From Flavobacterium sp. LHD-85 (GTDB lineage Bacteria > Bacteroidota > Bacteroidia > Flavobacteriales > Flavobacteriaceae): a stretch of 64,000 nt of DNA. A model generated the notes under the pieces. It was not told where the DNA came from and did no database searches. It saw only the letters and a program-made list of their open reading frames with translations. The stretch is from NCBI RefSeq assembly GCF_030929595.1, contig NZ_JAVFVR010000012.1, positions 32,872 through 96,871 of the forward strand. The letters run 5' to 3'. Numbering within the stretch: position 1 is the stretch's first letter; every line of letters starts with the position of its first letter. This document shows positions 8,776 to 16,539 of the stretch, piece by piece. The position numbers were made by a program, and so were the translations under genes.

Positions 8776-8808
8776 AAAAGCCGTTCTGAAGTACTCAGAA
8801 CGGCTTTT
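8776..8808. terminator. Terminator with the same GCCGTTCTGA stem as at 7546
   Basis: Perfect stem AAAAGCCGTTCTGA / TCAGAACGGCTTTT with a 5-nt loop, past the stop of the small membrane-protein gene. Confidence 0.85.
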
Positions 8809-8829
8809 ATATATAATTTTCAACTTTTC

Positions 8830-9159
8830 TCAAATAAAATTTAACAAAATTCGAACCAAAAAGAGTGCATAGAAAATAACTAAAATAAACAAGAATATTC
8901 TAATAAATCTTTTTTTGTATGAAAGCACTTTATTCATAAAAAGTGCAATTACAGCAGCTATAAAAGCAAAAAGTAAAGGAAAAGAAATTACAATTCCGAA
9001 CAAAACACTTACAATTAATCCAACACTATTAGCTTCACTATAACTACCATTTAAATTATAAGCTCCAGTTTTTTGTGTTTGGAAAATCAATCCAATTATA
9101 TCTAATATTAACAGGACGACAAATATTGAGAATAGTTTTTTATTCGAGATATTTTTCAA
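8830..9159 (-). CDS. Small membrane protein, unknown function
   Basis: A 109-aa protein with three hydrophobic helices (about residues 9-27, 48-72 and 84-106) and a basic stretch (SYKKRF) between the second and third. The start is a TTG at 9159; no in-frame ATG exists near the N-terminus. It resembles short DUF-type membrane proteins of Bacteroidota. Function not recognised. Confidence 0.6.
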   Translation of the reverse strand: MKNISNKKLFSIFVVLLILDIIGLIFQTQKTGAYNLNGSYSEANSVGLIVSVLFGIVISFPLLFAFIAAVIALFMNKVLSYKKRFIRIFLFILVIFYALFLVRILLNFI

Positions 9160-9211
9160 ATGATTTTAATATTAAGTGTAGAAATAAATGTCTAAGTCTT
9201 TAAAAAAAACT

Positions 9212-11137
9212 CTAAATAGTATTCAGCTTACTGTTTTTTCTACTGTATGTAAAGTAAATCAACAATCCAATAATTAACCAGATGGTGAAATAAATCCAGT
9301 TCCAAACACTTAATTCGGCCATCATATACAGACAGCAAATTAATCCTAAAAGCGGAATTAACGATAGATTTTTTCTGAATGCCCAAACCGCTAATCCAAC
9401 TAAAACGAATAAGAAGATCCACATTGGGATTTTGTGTTTGAATAAACTAAATCCTGATTCATATTTCGCAGAATCTGCAATTGGAAGACCTTTTACTACC
9501 TCAGCATATTTTACTTCGTCTTCTTGATATTGTCCTAATAAATGTTCTAAATCTGAGGTTTCGGCAGTTTTATTGTTTACTTCGATACTTTCTAGGTATT
9601 TAAAAACCTGTTCTGATTCTGATTTATCTAAAGAAGTAACAATTGAAGTTGCATCGTAAATCTGTGGATCATTATTAATAAACGCCATTGTCGCTTTATT
9701 GTTGAAAGCAAAAGCATAATACAAGCCCGCAATCATTAATATTGGCATAATGAATTTTGAATTGATATAAGGCGTTTTGAATTTTCCTCTCGGAATTTCA
9801 GGTTTATTTTGTAAAACTAAAACTCCTGCACAAACTAATACAAAGGCAAATAAAGTTCCGATACTGCATAAATCGGTTACCATTGTAAGGTTTAAGAATA
9901 ACGCTGGAATTGCTACTACAAATCCTGTTACGATTGTAGCGAAAGATGGTGTTTTAAATTTTGGGTGAACCGTAGAAAATTTCTTTGGAAGTAAACCGTC
10001 ACGGCTCATACTCATCCAGATACGAGGCTGTCCCATTTGGAAAACCAATAAAACGCTCGCCATTGCCACTACTGCACTAACGGCAATAATTCCTGACATC
10101 CATTTTAAGTCTAATTTATCGAATACAAATGCAAGAGGATCTCCAACATTTAATTCGTGATATTTTACCATTCCCGTTAAAACCAAGGCGATAGCAATAT
10201 AAAGAATTGTACAAATAATAATCGCCCACATCATTCCACGTGGTAAATCTCTTTGTGGATTTTTACACTCTTCGGCAGTTGTCGAAATCGCATCAAAACC
10301 AATGTAAGCAAAGAAAACGGCAGAAACTCCTTTTAAAACCCCGCTAACACCATTTGGCGCAAACGGATCCCAATTGGCTGTGTCTACATAGAAAACACCA
10401 ACTGCAATTACTAAAAGAACCACGCAAAGTTTTACAACAACCATTAAATTACTTGCGTTTCGAGATTCTTTCATTCCTCTGTAAACCAAAGCCGTAATCA
10501 AAATAATAATGAATAAAGCAGGTATATCGGTCACAAAATGGAAAGATCCTATTGTTGGTGCTGTTGTCCAAGCCGTATGCGCTTGTTGTAAAGCAACACT
10601 TAAGTTTTCGAATGATTTTCCGCCTCTCATTAAGGCCTCAGCATCTTTAAATCCGTTTGAAGCAGTTAAGTAATCCATCTGAATCCATTGCGGCAAATGA
10701 ATTCCGCCACTCTGGAGAAGTCCCGTAAAATAGTCACTCCACGATATGGCTACAGTTATATTTCCAACGGCATATTCCATGATTAAAGCCCAACCAATTA
10801 TCCAGGCAATTAATTCTCCAAAAGCTACATACGAATACGTGTAAGCACTTCCAGAAACTGGAACCATAGAAGCAAATTCAGCGTAAGCAAAAGCAGCAAA
10901 ACTACACGCCAAAGCTGTAAACAAGAATAAGAAAATTACAGCTGGACCACCATCTGCACTGGCTTTTCCGATGGTACTAAAAATTCCCGCTCCAACAATA
11001 GCCGCTATTCCAAAAGCCGTTAAATCCCTAGTTGTCAAATGTTTTCCCAAGGCATTATGACCATCTGTTTCGTTCTGTGCAACCTGCTTCAGAATATCCT
11101 GTACTGTTTTCTTTCGGAATAAACTTGAAAATGCCAT
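9212..11137 (-). CDS. APC-superfamily amino-acid permease
   Basis: Secondary transporter of the amino acid-polyamine-organocation superfamily, 641 aa, cytoplasmic membrane. About twelve or more membrane helices. The first-helix motif AIVGAGIFSTIGKAS (near residue 45) and the helix-6 unwinding region FFAYIGFDAISTTAEE are clear. It is longer than the usual 450-500 aa because of a roughly 60-residue loop after helix 4 (about 155-205) and another between residues 485 and 560, as in Bacteroidota permeases often annotated as YfnA/CAT-like. The substrate (probably a cationic or neutral amino acid) cannot be read from sequence alone. Confidence 0.9.
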   Translation of the reverse strand: MAFSSLFRKKTVQDILKQVAQNETDGHNALGKHLTTRDLTAFGIAAIVGAGIFSTIGKASADGGPAVIFLFLFTALACSFAAFAYAEFASMVPVSGSAYTYSYVAFGELIAWIIGWALIMEYAVGNITVAISWSDYFTGLLQSGGIHLPQWIQMDYLTASNGFKDAEALMRGGKSFENLSVALQQAHTAWTTAPTIGSFHFVTDIPALFIIILITALVYRGMKESRNASNLMVVVKLCVVLLVIAVGVFYVDTANWDPFAPNGVSGVLKGVSAVFFAYIGFDAISTTAEECKNPQRDLPRGMMWAIIICTILYIAIALVLTGMVKYHELNVGDPLAFVFDKLDLKWMSGIIAVSAVVAMASVLLVFQMGQPRIWMSMSRDGLLPKKFSTVHPKFKTPSFATIVTGFVVAIPALFLNLTMVTDLCSIGTLFAFVLVCAGVLVLQNKPEIPRGKFKTPYINSKFIMPILMIAGLYYAFAFNNKATMAFINNDPQIYDATSIVTSLDKSESEQVFKYLESIEVNNKTAETSDLEHLLGQYQEDEVKYAEVVKGLPIADSAKYESGFSLFKHKIPMWIFLFVLVGLAVWAFRKNLSLIPLLGLICCLYMMAELSVWNWIYFTIWLIIGLLIYFTYSRKNSKLNTI

Positions 11138-11616
11138 ATAATGTTTTGCTGTTATAAATTAATTTAATTCAGTTCTTTTTGTTTTATTTTGCAAATAATG
11201 CAAAAATTATCTTGATTTCAAATATATAAAACGATTTTGTTTTTACAGGTGTTTTTTTTCTGCCACGAAGACACTAAGTCGCAAAGTTTTTTTTCCGCCA
11301 CGACTCGAGCGATAACGAACTGGCGACGCAATTCACGAATTTTCTCGAATTATTTTTTTTGCCACTCCTGATAGCTATCGGGATAAAAGATTAGCCCAGA
11401 TTCTTTAAAATATTTATTTCATGCAGATTTTACAGATTAGAGCAGATCTAATTAGATTTCTCTTAAAAATAATCTTTACACATCTGCTTAAATCTGTAAA
11501 ATCTGCGTGAAATAAAATCATTCCAATCTTAATAATCTTTGGCCAAACTTAAAATAAAAAATCAGTATTAATCCGCGTTTTCACGAAGTGAATCCGTTTC
11601 ATCAGCGTGCCGTTTC
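11138..11616. other. 479-bp intergenic repeat-rich region
   Basis: No gene seen. It contains CCACGAAGACACTAAGTCGCAAAG-type repeats, a CCTGATAGCTATCGGG palindrome near 11365-11380, and a perfect 15-bp inverted repeat (11423-11437 and 11492-11506, GCAGATTTTACAGAT) with a 54-bp loop. Confidence 0.6.
11423..11506. repeat. Inverted repeat, GCAGATTTTACAGAT arms
   Basis: Two perfect 15-bp arms at 11423-11437 and 11492-11506. Similar 'aaatctgcgtg' intergenic repeats are common in flavobacterial genomes. Function unknown. Confidence 0.7.
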
Positions 11617-14544
11617 TCAACGCAAACAGTTTCTCAAAATACTAACTGGGTGTTGCGCCTCGCGTTTTGTTCCGTCATAAATTTGATGGCGACAGCTCGT
11701 TCCTGCGGCGGCGATTTTTACGTTTTCAGCCGTGTTTCGCACTTTTGGGAAAAGCGTATCCTCCCCCATTTGCATACTCACTTGATAATGTTCTTTTTCA
11801 TAACCAAAAGACCCCGCCATTCCGCAACAGCCAGAATTGTAAATCGTAACTGTATTATTTTTAGGAAGATTTAGCATTGCAAAAGTCGCTTCAACAGAGC
11901 TTAAAGATTTCTGATGACAATGTCCGTGGATTTTAATTTCTTTAGTTTCTTCCGAAAATGAATCTGAAGTTATTTTTCCGTCTATGATTTCTTTTTTGAA
12001 GAATTCTTCAATTGTAAAAGCATTTCTGGATAATTTCTCCGCAGCTTCTTTATCATCGGCCAAACGAAGATATTCATCTCTAAAAGTCAAAATCGCCGAA
12101 GGTTCAATTCCTATTAAAGGTGCATTTCCTAAAACCAAATCTTTAAAAACACTGACATTATGATTGGCAATTTTCTTCGCTTCTTCCAAAAATCCTTTTG
12201 AAAGATAGGTTCTTCCACTTTCTTCATGATCCACAACCAAAACCTGATAGCCTAATTTCGTCAATAATTCAAAAGCATCGATTCCGATATTTACATCATA
12301 ATAATTCGTGAATTCATCGACAAACAAATACAATCTTCCGTTTGGAAAATCTGATGTTGCAGGTTTATGATTTTGATACCATTTTCTAAAAGTCTTTTTC
12401 GCTAATAAGGGAACTTGTCTTTCTGGCGCAATTCCCATTGTTTTTTTCACCAAAGACTGATTCGAAATAAAATTCGTAATCGCAGGGAATTTGCTTCCCA
12501 TTTTATTCAATTTGGCGTTGTTGGCAAAAATCTTATTTCTAGTCGAAAATCCGTTTGCTTTTTGATATTGGTATAAAAATTCTGCTTTAAGAGTTGCAAC
12601 GTCAACATTACTCGGACATTCGCTTGCGCACGCTTTACAGCTTACGCACAACTCAAAAACTTCGTATAATTCTTTCTGGTCAAATTTATTCTCTTTTTCA
12701 GAATACGTTAAATATTCTCGTAAAGCATTCGCTCTCGCACGAGTTGTTTCTTTCTCGTTTCTAGTAGCACGATAACTTGGACACATCGCTCCGCCTGCCG
12801 ATGGCATTTTTCGGCAATCGCCTGAACCGTTGCATTTTTCAGCTGCACGCAAAATTCCCAAACTATCTGAAAAATCTTGAAACGTTTTAATATCTGGTTC
12901 AACTCTTCCTGAAACTACACGATGATTCTCGTCCATTTTCAAGGCATTGACAATCTTCCCGATATTTAAAACCGAATTCGGATCAAATGCTAATTTGATT
13001 CTTTTCAGCAACTCGTAATTTTTATCACCAATCATAAACGGAATAAACTCTCCGCGCACAATTCCGTCTCCGTGTTCACCACTTAGCGAACCTCTATATT
13101 TTTTTACCAAATGCGCTACTTCGGTCGCAATGGTTCTAAATAATTTTAGATCTTCCGTTTTCTTCAAATTCAAAACCGGACGTAAATGCAGTTCTCCTGC
13201 ACCCGCATGCGCATAATAAATCGCCTCTTGTCCGTGACGTAACATCATTGCCGAAAACTCTGCAATATACGCTGGCAAATCGCTTAATTCTACCGCTGTA
13301 TCTTCAATAGAATCTGCTGCTTTGTCGTCGCCTACAATACTTCCTAAAAGTCCGAGACCAGCTTTTCTAAGTTCGTTGGCTTTATCAATATCAGCTCCAA
13401 ATAACTTAACGCTAGCATATCCAAAATTGTGTTTCTCTAAATCGGCAATTAAAGCGTTTGCTTGATTTTCGGCATCTTCAAGATTATGTGAAGCCACTTC
13501 AAAAAGCATAATCGCTTTTGGTTCCCCAACCAAAAAGAAACGGTTTTTAATATGTTCACGATTCGTTTTCGTACAATCCAAAATCGTATCGTCAATCATT
13601 TCGCACGTATACAAATGATGTTTCATCGCCACGACAACAGATTCTAACGATTCCTGAATCGTGTGATAATGCGCTACCACCATAATACTGTGAGGTGGTG
13701 GTAAATCATCGACTTTTAAAGTGATTTCGGTTGTAAAAGCTAAGGTTCCTTCGCTTCCGCAAAGCAGTTTTCCAAGATTTATAGTTGGTTCAGTTCCGCC
13801 AAATAATTCAGATTTTAGCAAAATATCAACCGCGTAACCTGTATTTCGTCTGTGAATTTCTGGTTTTGGAAATTCCTTTATAATTTCTTCCTGATTTTCT
13901 TTTACCGAAAGTTCGTCGTAAACGCTTTTGTAGATTTTATTTTCTAAAGAATCGCCTTTGGTTTTCTCTATAAATTCTGCTGATGTCAATTCGCCAAAAG
14001 CCACTTCAGTTCCGTCACTCAAAATCGCTTTTACCTCAGCAATTTTATCGCGCGTAACACCATAACGAATCGAAGTGGTTCCGGAGGAGTTATTTCCCAC
14101 CATTCCGCCAATCATGGCGCGGTTTGAAGTTGATGTAATTGGAGCAAAAAATACGCCGTGAGGTTTTAAAAATAAATTCAATTCATCGCGAATTACTCCT
14201 GGCTGAACTGTAACCGTTTTTTTCTCTGCGTTATAACCTAATATTTTGGTAAAATGCTTCGAAACATCAACTACAAGTCCGTCGCCAACGGCTTGCCCTG
14301 CAAGTGAAGTTCCAGCCGTTCTTGGCGTAATAGAAATATTATATTCTGCTGCAAAGCGAATTAACTTGCTAATATCCGCCGTAGATTTAGGCAAAGCCAC
14401 CGCATTTGGCCGAATCCGATACACCGATGCATCTGTCGAATAAAGTGTTTTATGAAGATCATCGTATAAAAGTGTGCCTTCGAGTTCGCTGGCTAATTGC
14501 TCTAAATCCTTAAGTAGTAACATTTTTTCTGAATATGATTTCAC
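11617..14544 (-). CDS. FAD- and Fe-S-binding oxidoreductase (GlcD-GlcF-type fusion; D-2-hydroxyacid dehydrogenase family)
   Basis: Large 975-aa fusion. The N-terminal PCMH-type FAD domain (about 30-260) carries PRTAGTSLAGQAVGDGLVVD and GNNSSGTTSIRYG; the FAD-oxidase C-terminal domain runs to about 560 with SGEHGDGIVRG. A ferredoxin-like region (about 590-680) holds two cysteine clusters, CNGSGDCRK...CPSY and CVSCKACASECPSN. The C-terminal CCG domains carry HGHCHQKSL and NSGCCGMAGSFG. This order matches YdiJ/Dld-type enzymes that oxidise D-lactate or D-2-hydroxyglutarate and pass electrons to the quinone pool. It is monocistronic; the substrate is not decided by sequence. Confidence 0.92.
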   Translation of the reverse strand: MKSYSEKMLLLKDLEQLASELEGTLLYDDLHKTLYSTDASVYRIRPNAVALPKSTADISKLIRFAAEYNISITPRTAGTSLAGQAVGDGLVVDVSKHFTKILGYNAEKKTVTVQPGVIRDELNLFLKPHGVFFAPITSTSNRAMIGGMVGNNSSGTTSIRYGVTRDKIAEVKAILSDGTEVAFGELTSAEFIEKTKGDSLENKIYKSVYDELSVKENQEEIIKEFPKPEIHRRNTGYAVDILLKSELFGGTEPTINLGKLLCGSEGTLAFTTEITLKVDDLPPPHSIMVVAHYHTIQESLESVVVAMKHHLYTCEMIDDTILDCTKTNREHIKNRFFLVGEPKAIMLFEVASHNLEDAENQANALIADLEKHNFGYASVKLFGADIDKANELRKAGLGLLGSIVGDDKAADSIEDTAVELSDLPAYIAEFSAMMLRHGQEAIYYAHAGAGELHLRPVLNLKKTEDLKLFRTIATEVAHLVKKYRGSLSGEHGDGIVRGEFIPFMIGDKNYELLKRIKLAFDPNSVLNIGKIVNALKMDENHRVVSGRVEPDIKTFQDFSDSLGILRAAEKCNGSGDCRKMPSAGGAMCPSYRATRNEKETTRARANALREYLTYSEKENKFDQKELYEVFELCVSCKACASECPSNVDVATLKAEFLYQYQKANGFSTRNKIFANNAKLNKMGSKFPAITNFISNQSLVKKTMGIAPERQVPLLAKKTFRKWYQNHKPATSDFPNGRLYLFVDEFTNYYDVNIGIDAFELLTKLGYQVLVVDHEESGRTYLSKGFLEEAKKIANHNVSVFKDLVLGNAPLIGIEPSAILTFRDEYLRLADDKEAAEKLSRNAFTIEEFFKKEIIDGKITSDSFSEETKEIKIHGHCHQKSLSSVEATFAMLNLPKNNTVTIYNSGCCGMAGSFGYEKEHYQVSMQMGEDTLFPKVRNTAENVKIAAAGTSCRHQIYDGTKREAQHPVSILRNCLR

Positions 14545-14768
14545 AAAAATACTTATTTTTTTTAGGTTCTGTGGTTCTAAGATGCTAAGGTTCTAAGGTT
14601 TTTTTGTCATTGTTTTTGGAGTTGGAATTTTCGATTTACATTCAATTGACACTAGTAACGATAGCGCGGATTTGTGTCGAAATAGATATTCAAAGATTTA
14701 GAATGTCAAAGTTTTTTTTACTTATTTATTTTATTCGTAATATTATCTTCAAATTCAAAAACATCTAA

Positions 14769-15650
14769 ATGGGAGATCATTTTTTCGACATTCAAACAGA
14801 CAAATTATTCAAAAGAATTTCTTTTTTTATTTTGTTTGGAATTCTACTAAACCTGCTCTTATTTTTTGGAACCTCTTATCTTGAGAACAAAATAACAAAT
14901 AGGTCATTTATTAATTCATATGTAATTTATTGCGTTTTTTTAGGCATTTTTCATTGTTGTTTTTATAGAAAATTCATTCGCAATTTTCTAGCTATGACTA
15001 TTATATTCTTTTTCATAGGATTAGCATTTTGTCTCTTTTATTTCGCATTGCTCATATTCAGTTTCGGAATTGAGGTCTTTGCTTTTCTTGCAGTTTTACT
15101 TATCTATCTATCCATTCAGCTAATCACTTTAAGACTATGCTTTAATCTAAAACCTACTGCTAGCATAAGTTTTATAACCATTTTAATTTTCATCGCAGGT
15201 TTTAGCATAACCTATATAAAAAAAGACTATGACCTTTATTATTATGGATTTTCATTTATCTGTTCTGTCTGGTGTCTAAATATTATCTTATCGGCATTAC
15301 TTTTCTCTGATTTTGTATTTGACAAAAAACAAGAAAATGCATCAAAAGATCGTTCTAATACAGGAGAAATAAATGTAGAAAACTTCAAGGATTACTTAAA
15401 AAATATATTTGGCTCACAAATAACCTTTTACGAAGCCTTCAACGAATTTCAGATTTATGAAATTGATTGTTTTCCAGAAAATTTCGAACATAAATTAGCA
15501 ATCGAATTTTCAAATGAAAACATCAAATTTGCAACCGTTACAAAAGAACCCAGTGTTGATTTTTCTTTGTATGATTATGTAATCGAAACCAACAAAGAAG
15601 CTGAAGACTTTATACAACATATTTTAAAATTTGGCTGGCCAATCAAATAA
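14769..15650 (+). CDS. Multi-pass membrane protein with soluble C-terminus, unknown
   Basis: A 293-aa protein. Six or seven hydrophobic helices occupy residues 17-185, then a soluble domain (about 190-293) with VENFKDYLKNIFGSQITFYEAFNEFQIYEID and a closing FIQHILKFGWPIK. The family is not recognised. It lies alone in an accessory patch, and codon use is A/T-rich like its neighbours. Nothing in the sequence suggests transport or catalysis. Confidence 0.6.
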   Translation: MGDHFFDIQTDKLFKRISFFILFGILLNLLLFFGTSYLENKITNRSFINSYVIYCVFLGIFHCCFYRKFIRNFLAMTIIFFFIGLAFCLFYFALLIFSFGIEVFAFLAVLLIYLSIQLITLRLCFNLKPTASISFITILIFIAGFSITYIKKDYDLYYYGFSFICSVWCLNIILSALLFSDFVFDKKQENASKDRSNTGEINVENFKDYLKNIFGSQITFYEAFNEFQIYEIDCFPENFEHKLAIEFSNENIKFATVTKEPSVDFSLYDYVIETNKEAEDFIQHILKFGWPIK

Positions 15651-15660
15651 GATATTTTTC

Positions 15661-15741
15661 AGAAGCTATTCCTGCTGTCCGCTATATCTTTTGTGGTGAA
15701 CCCCACCACAAAAGGATGCCGCTTCCATCAGGGCTAGGGCA
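15661..15741 (-). repeat. Second copy of the CCTAGCCCTGAT dispersed element
   Basis: On the minus strand: CCTAGCCCTGATGGAAGCGG, then an internal hairpin (CTTTTGTGGTG / CACCACAAAAG), then AGCGGACAGCAGGAATAGCT. The ends match those of 6021-6170, while the hairpin differs completely in sequence. Confidence 0.6.
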
Positions 15742-15763
15742 CTTGGTTTCATAAGAATGTTTA

Positions 15764-16195
15764 TTAAAGAAAAAACGATTCCTGAACAACTCTATAACAT
15801 TTAAAAACACATCCAAAAGCTTTTCCTTCAATTCTTTCGAAAATCAACCATTCTAAAATTCCTTTATTTATAAGTTTATAAAGTTCATACTCGATATAAT
15901 CTTCGCTATAATTTAGTTTCTGATATTCTGGATGAGTTCTAATAAACTCTGAGAATTTCCATTGCGAAAAATTAATTTCGTTTATTGTGATATCATATTC
16001 ATAAATAACTCCGTCTTTCTTAGCTGTACAACCACTTCCGTGAAACCAATATTCAATTCCATTAATTGTTCCTTTTCTTTCAAAAAAGTCACTAGAAAAT
16101 GAACATGGATTTATTTCTTGTTTGTATTTATCTTTTAATAAAGCTTCAAAGCTTCTGATAAATGTGATGTAGTCGGTTAAGATTTTTTCGATCAT
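15764..16195 (-). CDS. Small soluble protein, DUF6896-like
   Basis: A 143-aa soluble protein with a central FHGSGCTAKKDGVIYEYDITI segment, which I associate tentatively with the DUF6896 family. Such proteins often appear near polymorphic-toxin immunity genes, but no toxin is adjacent here. ATG start. Function unknown. Confidence 0.5.
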   Translation of the reverse strand: MIEKILTDYITFIRSFEALLKDKYKQEINPCSFSSDFFERKGTINGIEYWFHGSGCTAKKDGVIYEYDITINEINFSQWKFSEFIRTHPEYQKLNYSEDYIEYELYKLINKGILEWLIFERIEGKAFGCVFKCYRVVQESFFL

Positions 16196-16251
16196 AATTT
16201 GTAGTCAAATCTAAATCTAAAAATGTTATTTCCCAAAGAGATTCCCCAATC

Positions 16252-16355
16252 TTGTCATTTCGACCGAAGGGAGAAATCACACTAGAAATTCCGCAAACAT
16301 AATCGACAATCTTTGTGGTTACGAGTGCGATTTCTCCCTTCGGTCGAAATGACAA
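16252..16355. repeat. Long perfect inverted repeat (REP-like pair)
   Basis: Two perfect 27-bp arms at 16252-16278 and 16329-16355 (TTGTCATTTCGACCGAAGGG...) separated by 50 bp. The rest of the 329-bp gap (16196-16524) holds no gene. Confidence 0.85.
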
Positions 16356-16511
16356 ACCGACTGGAAATCTTACTCTCGCTTTATGTGTTTTAAGCGAATA
16401 TAAAACATTTCAAAGCGAAATCACCAAATTAAGAGACAGCTTTTAGTAGCTCAATGAAGTGGCTGAGACTTTGAATCCTTATTTGGAGGTGGTGTGAGAT
16501 TTTTAAATGAA

Positions 16512-16539
16512 AAAACCTCGATTTTTAAGTCGAGGTTTT
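16512..16539 (-). terminator. Terminator overlapping the stop codon of the KAP NTPase
   Basis: 10-bp stem AAAACCTCGA / TCGAGGTTTT; the gene's TAA stop lies in the loop, and a T-tract follows on the minus strand. Confidence 0.8.
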
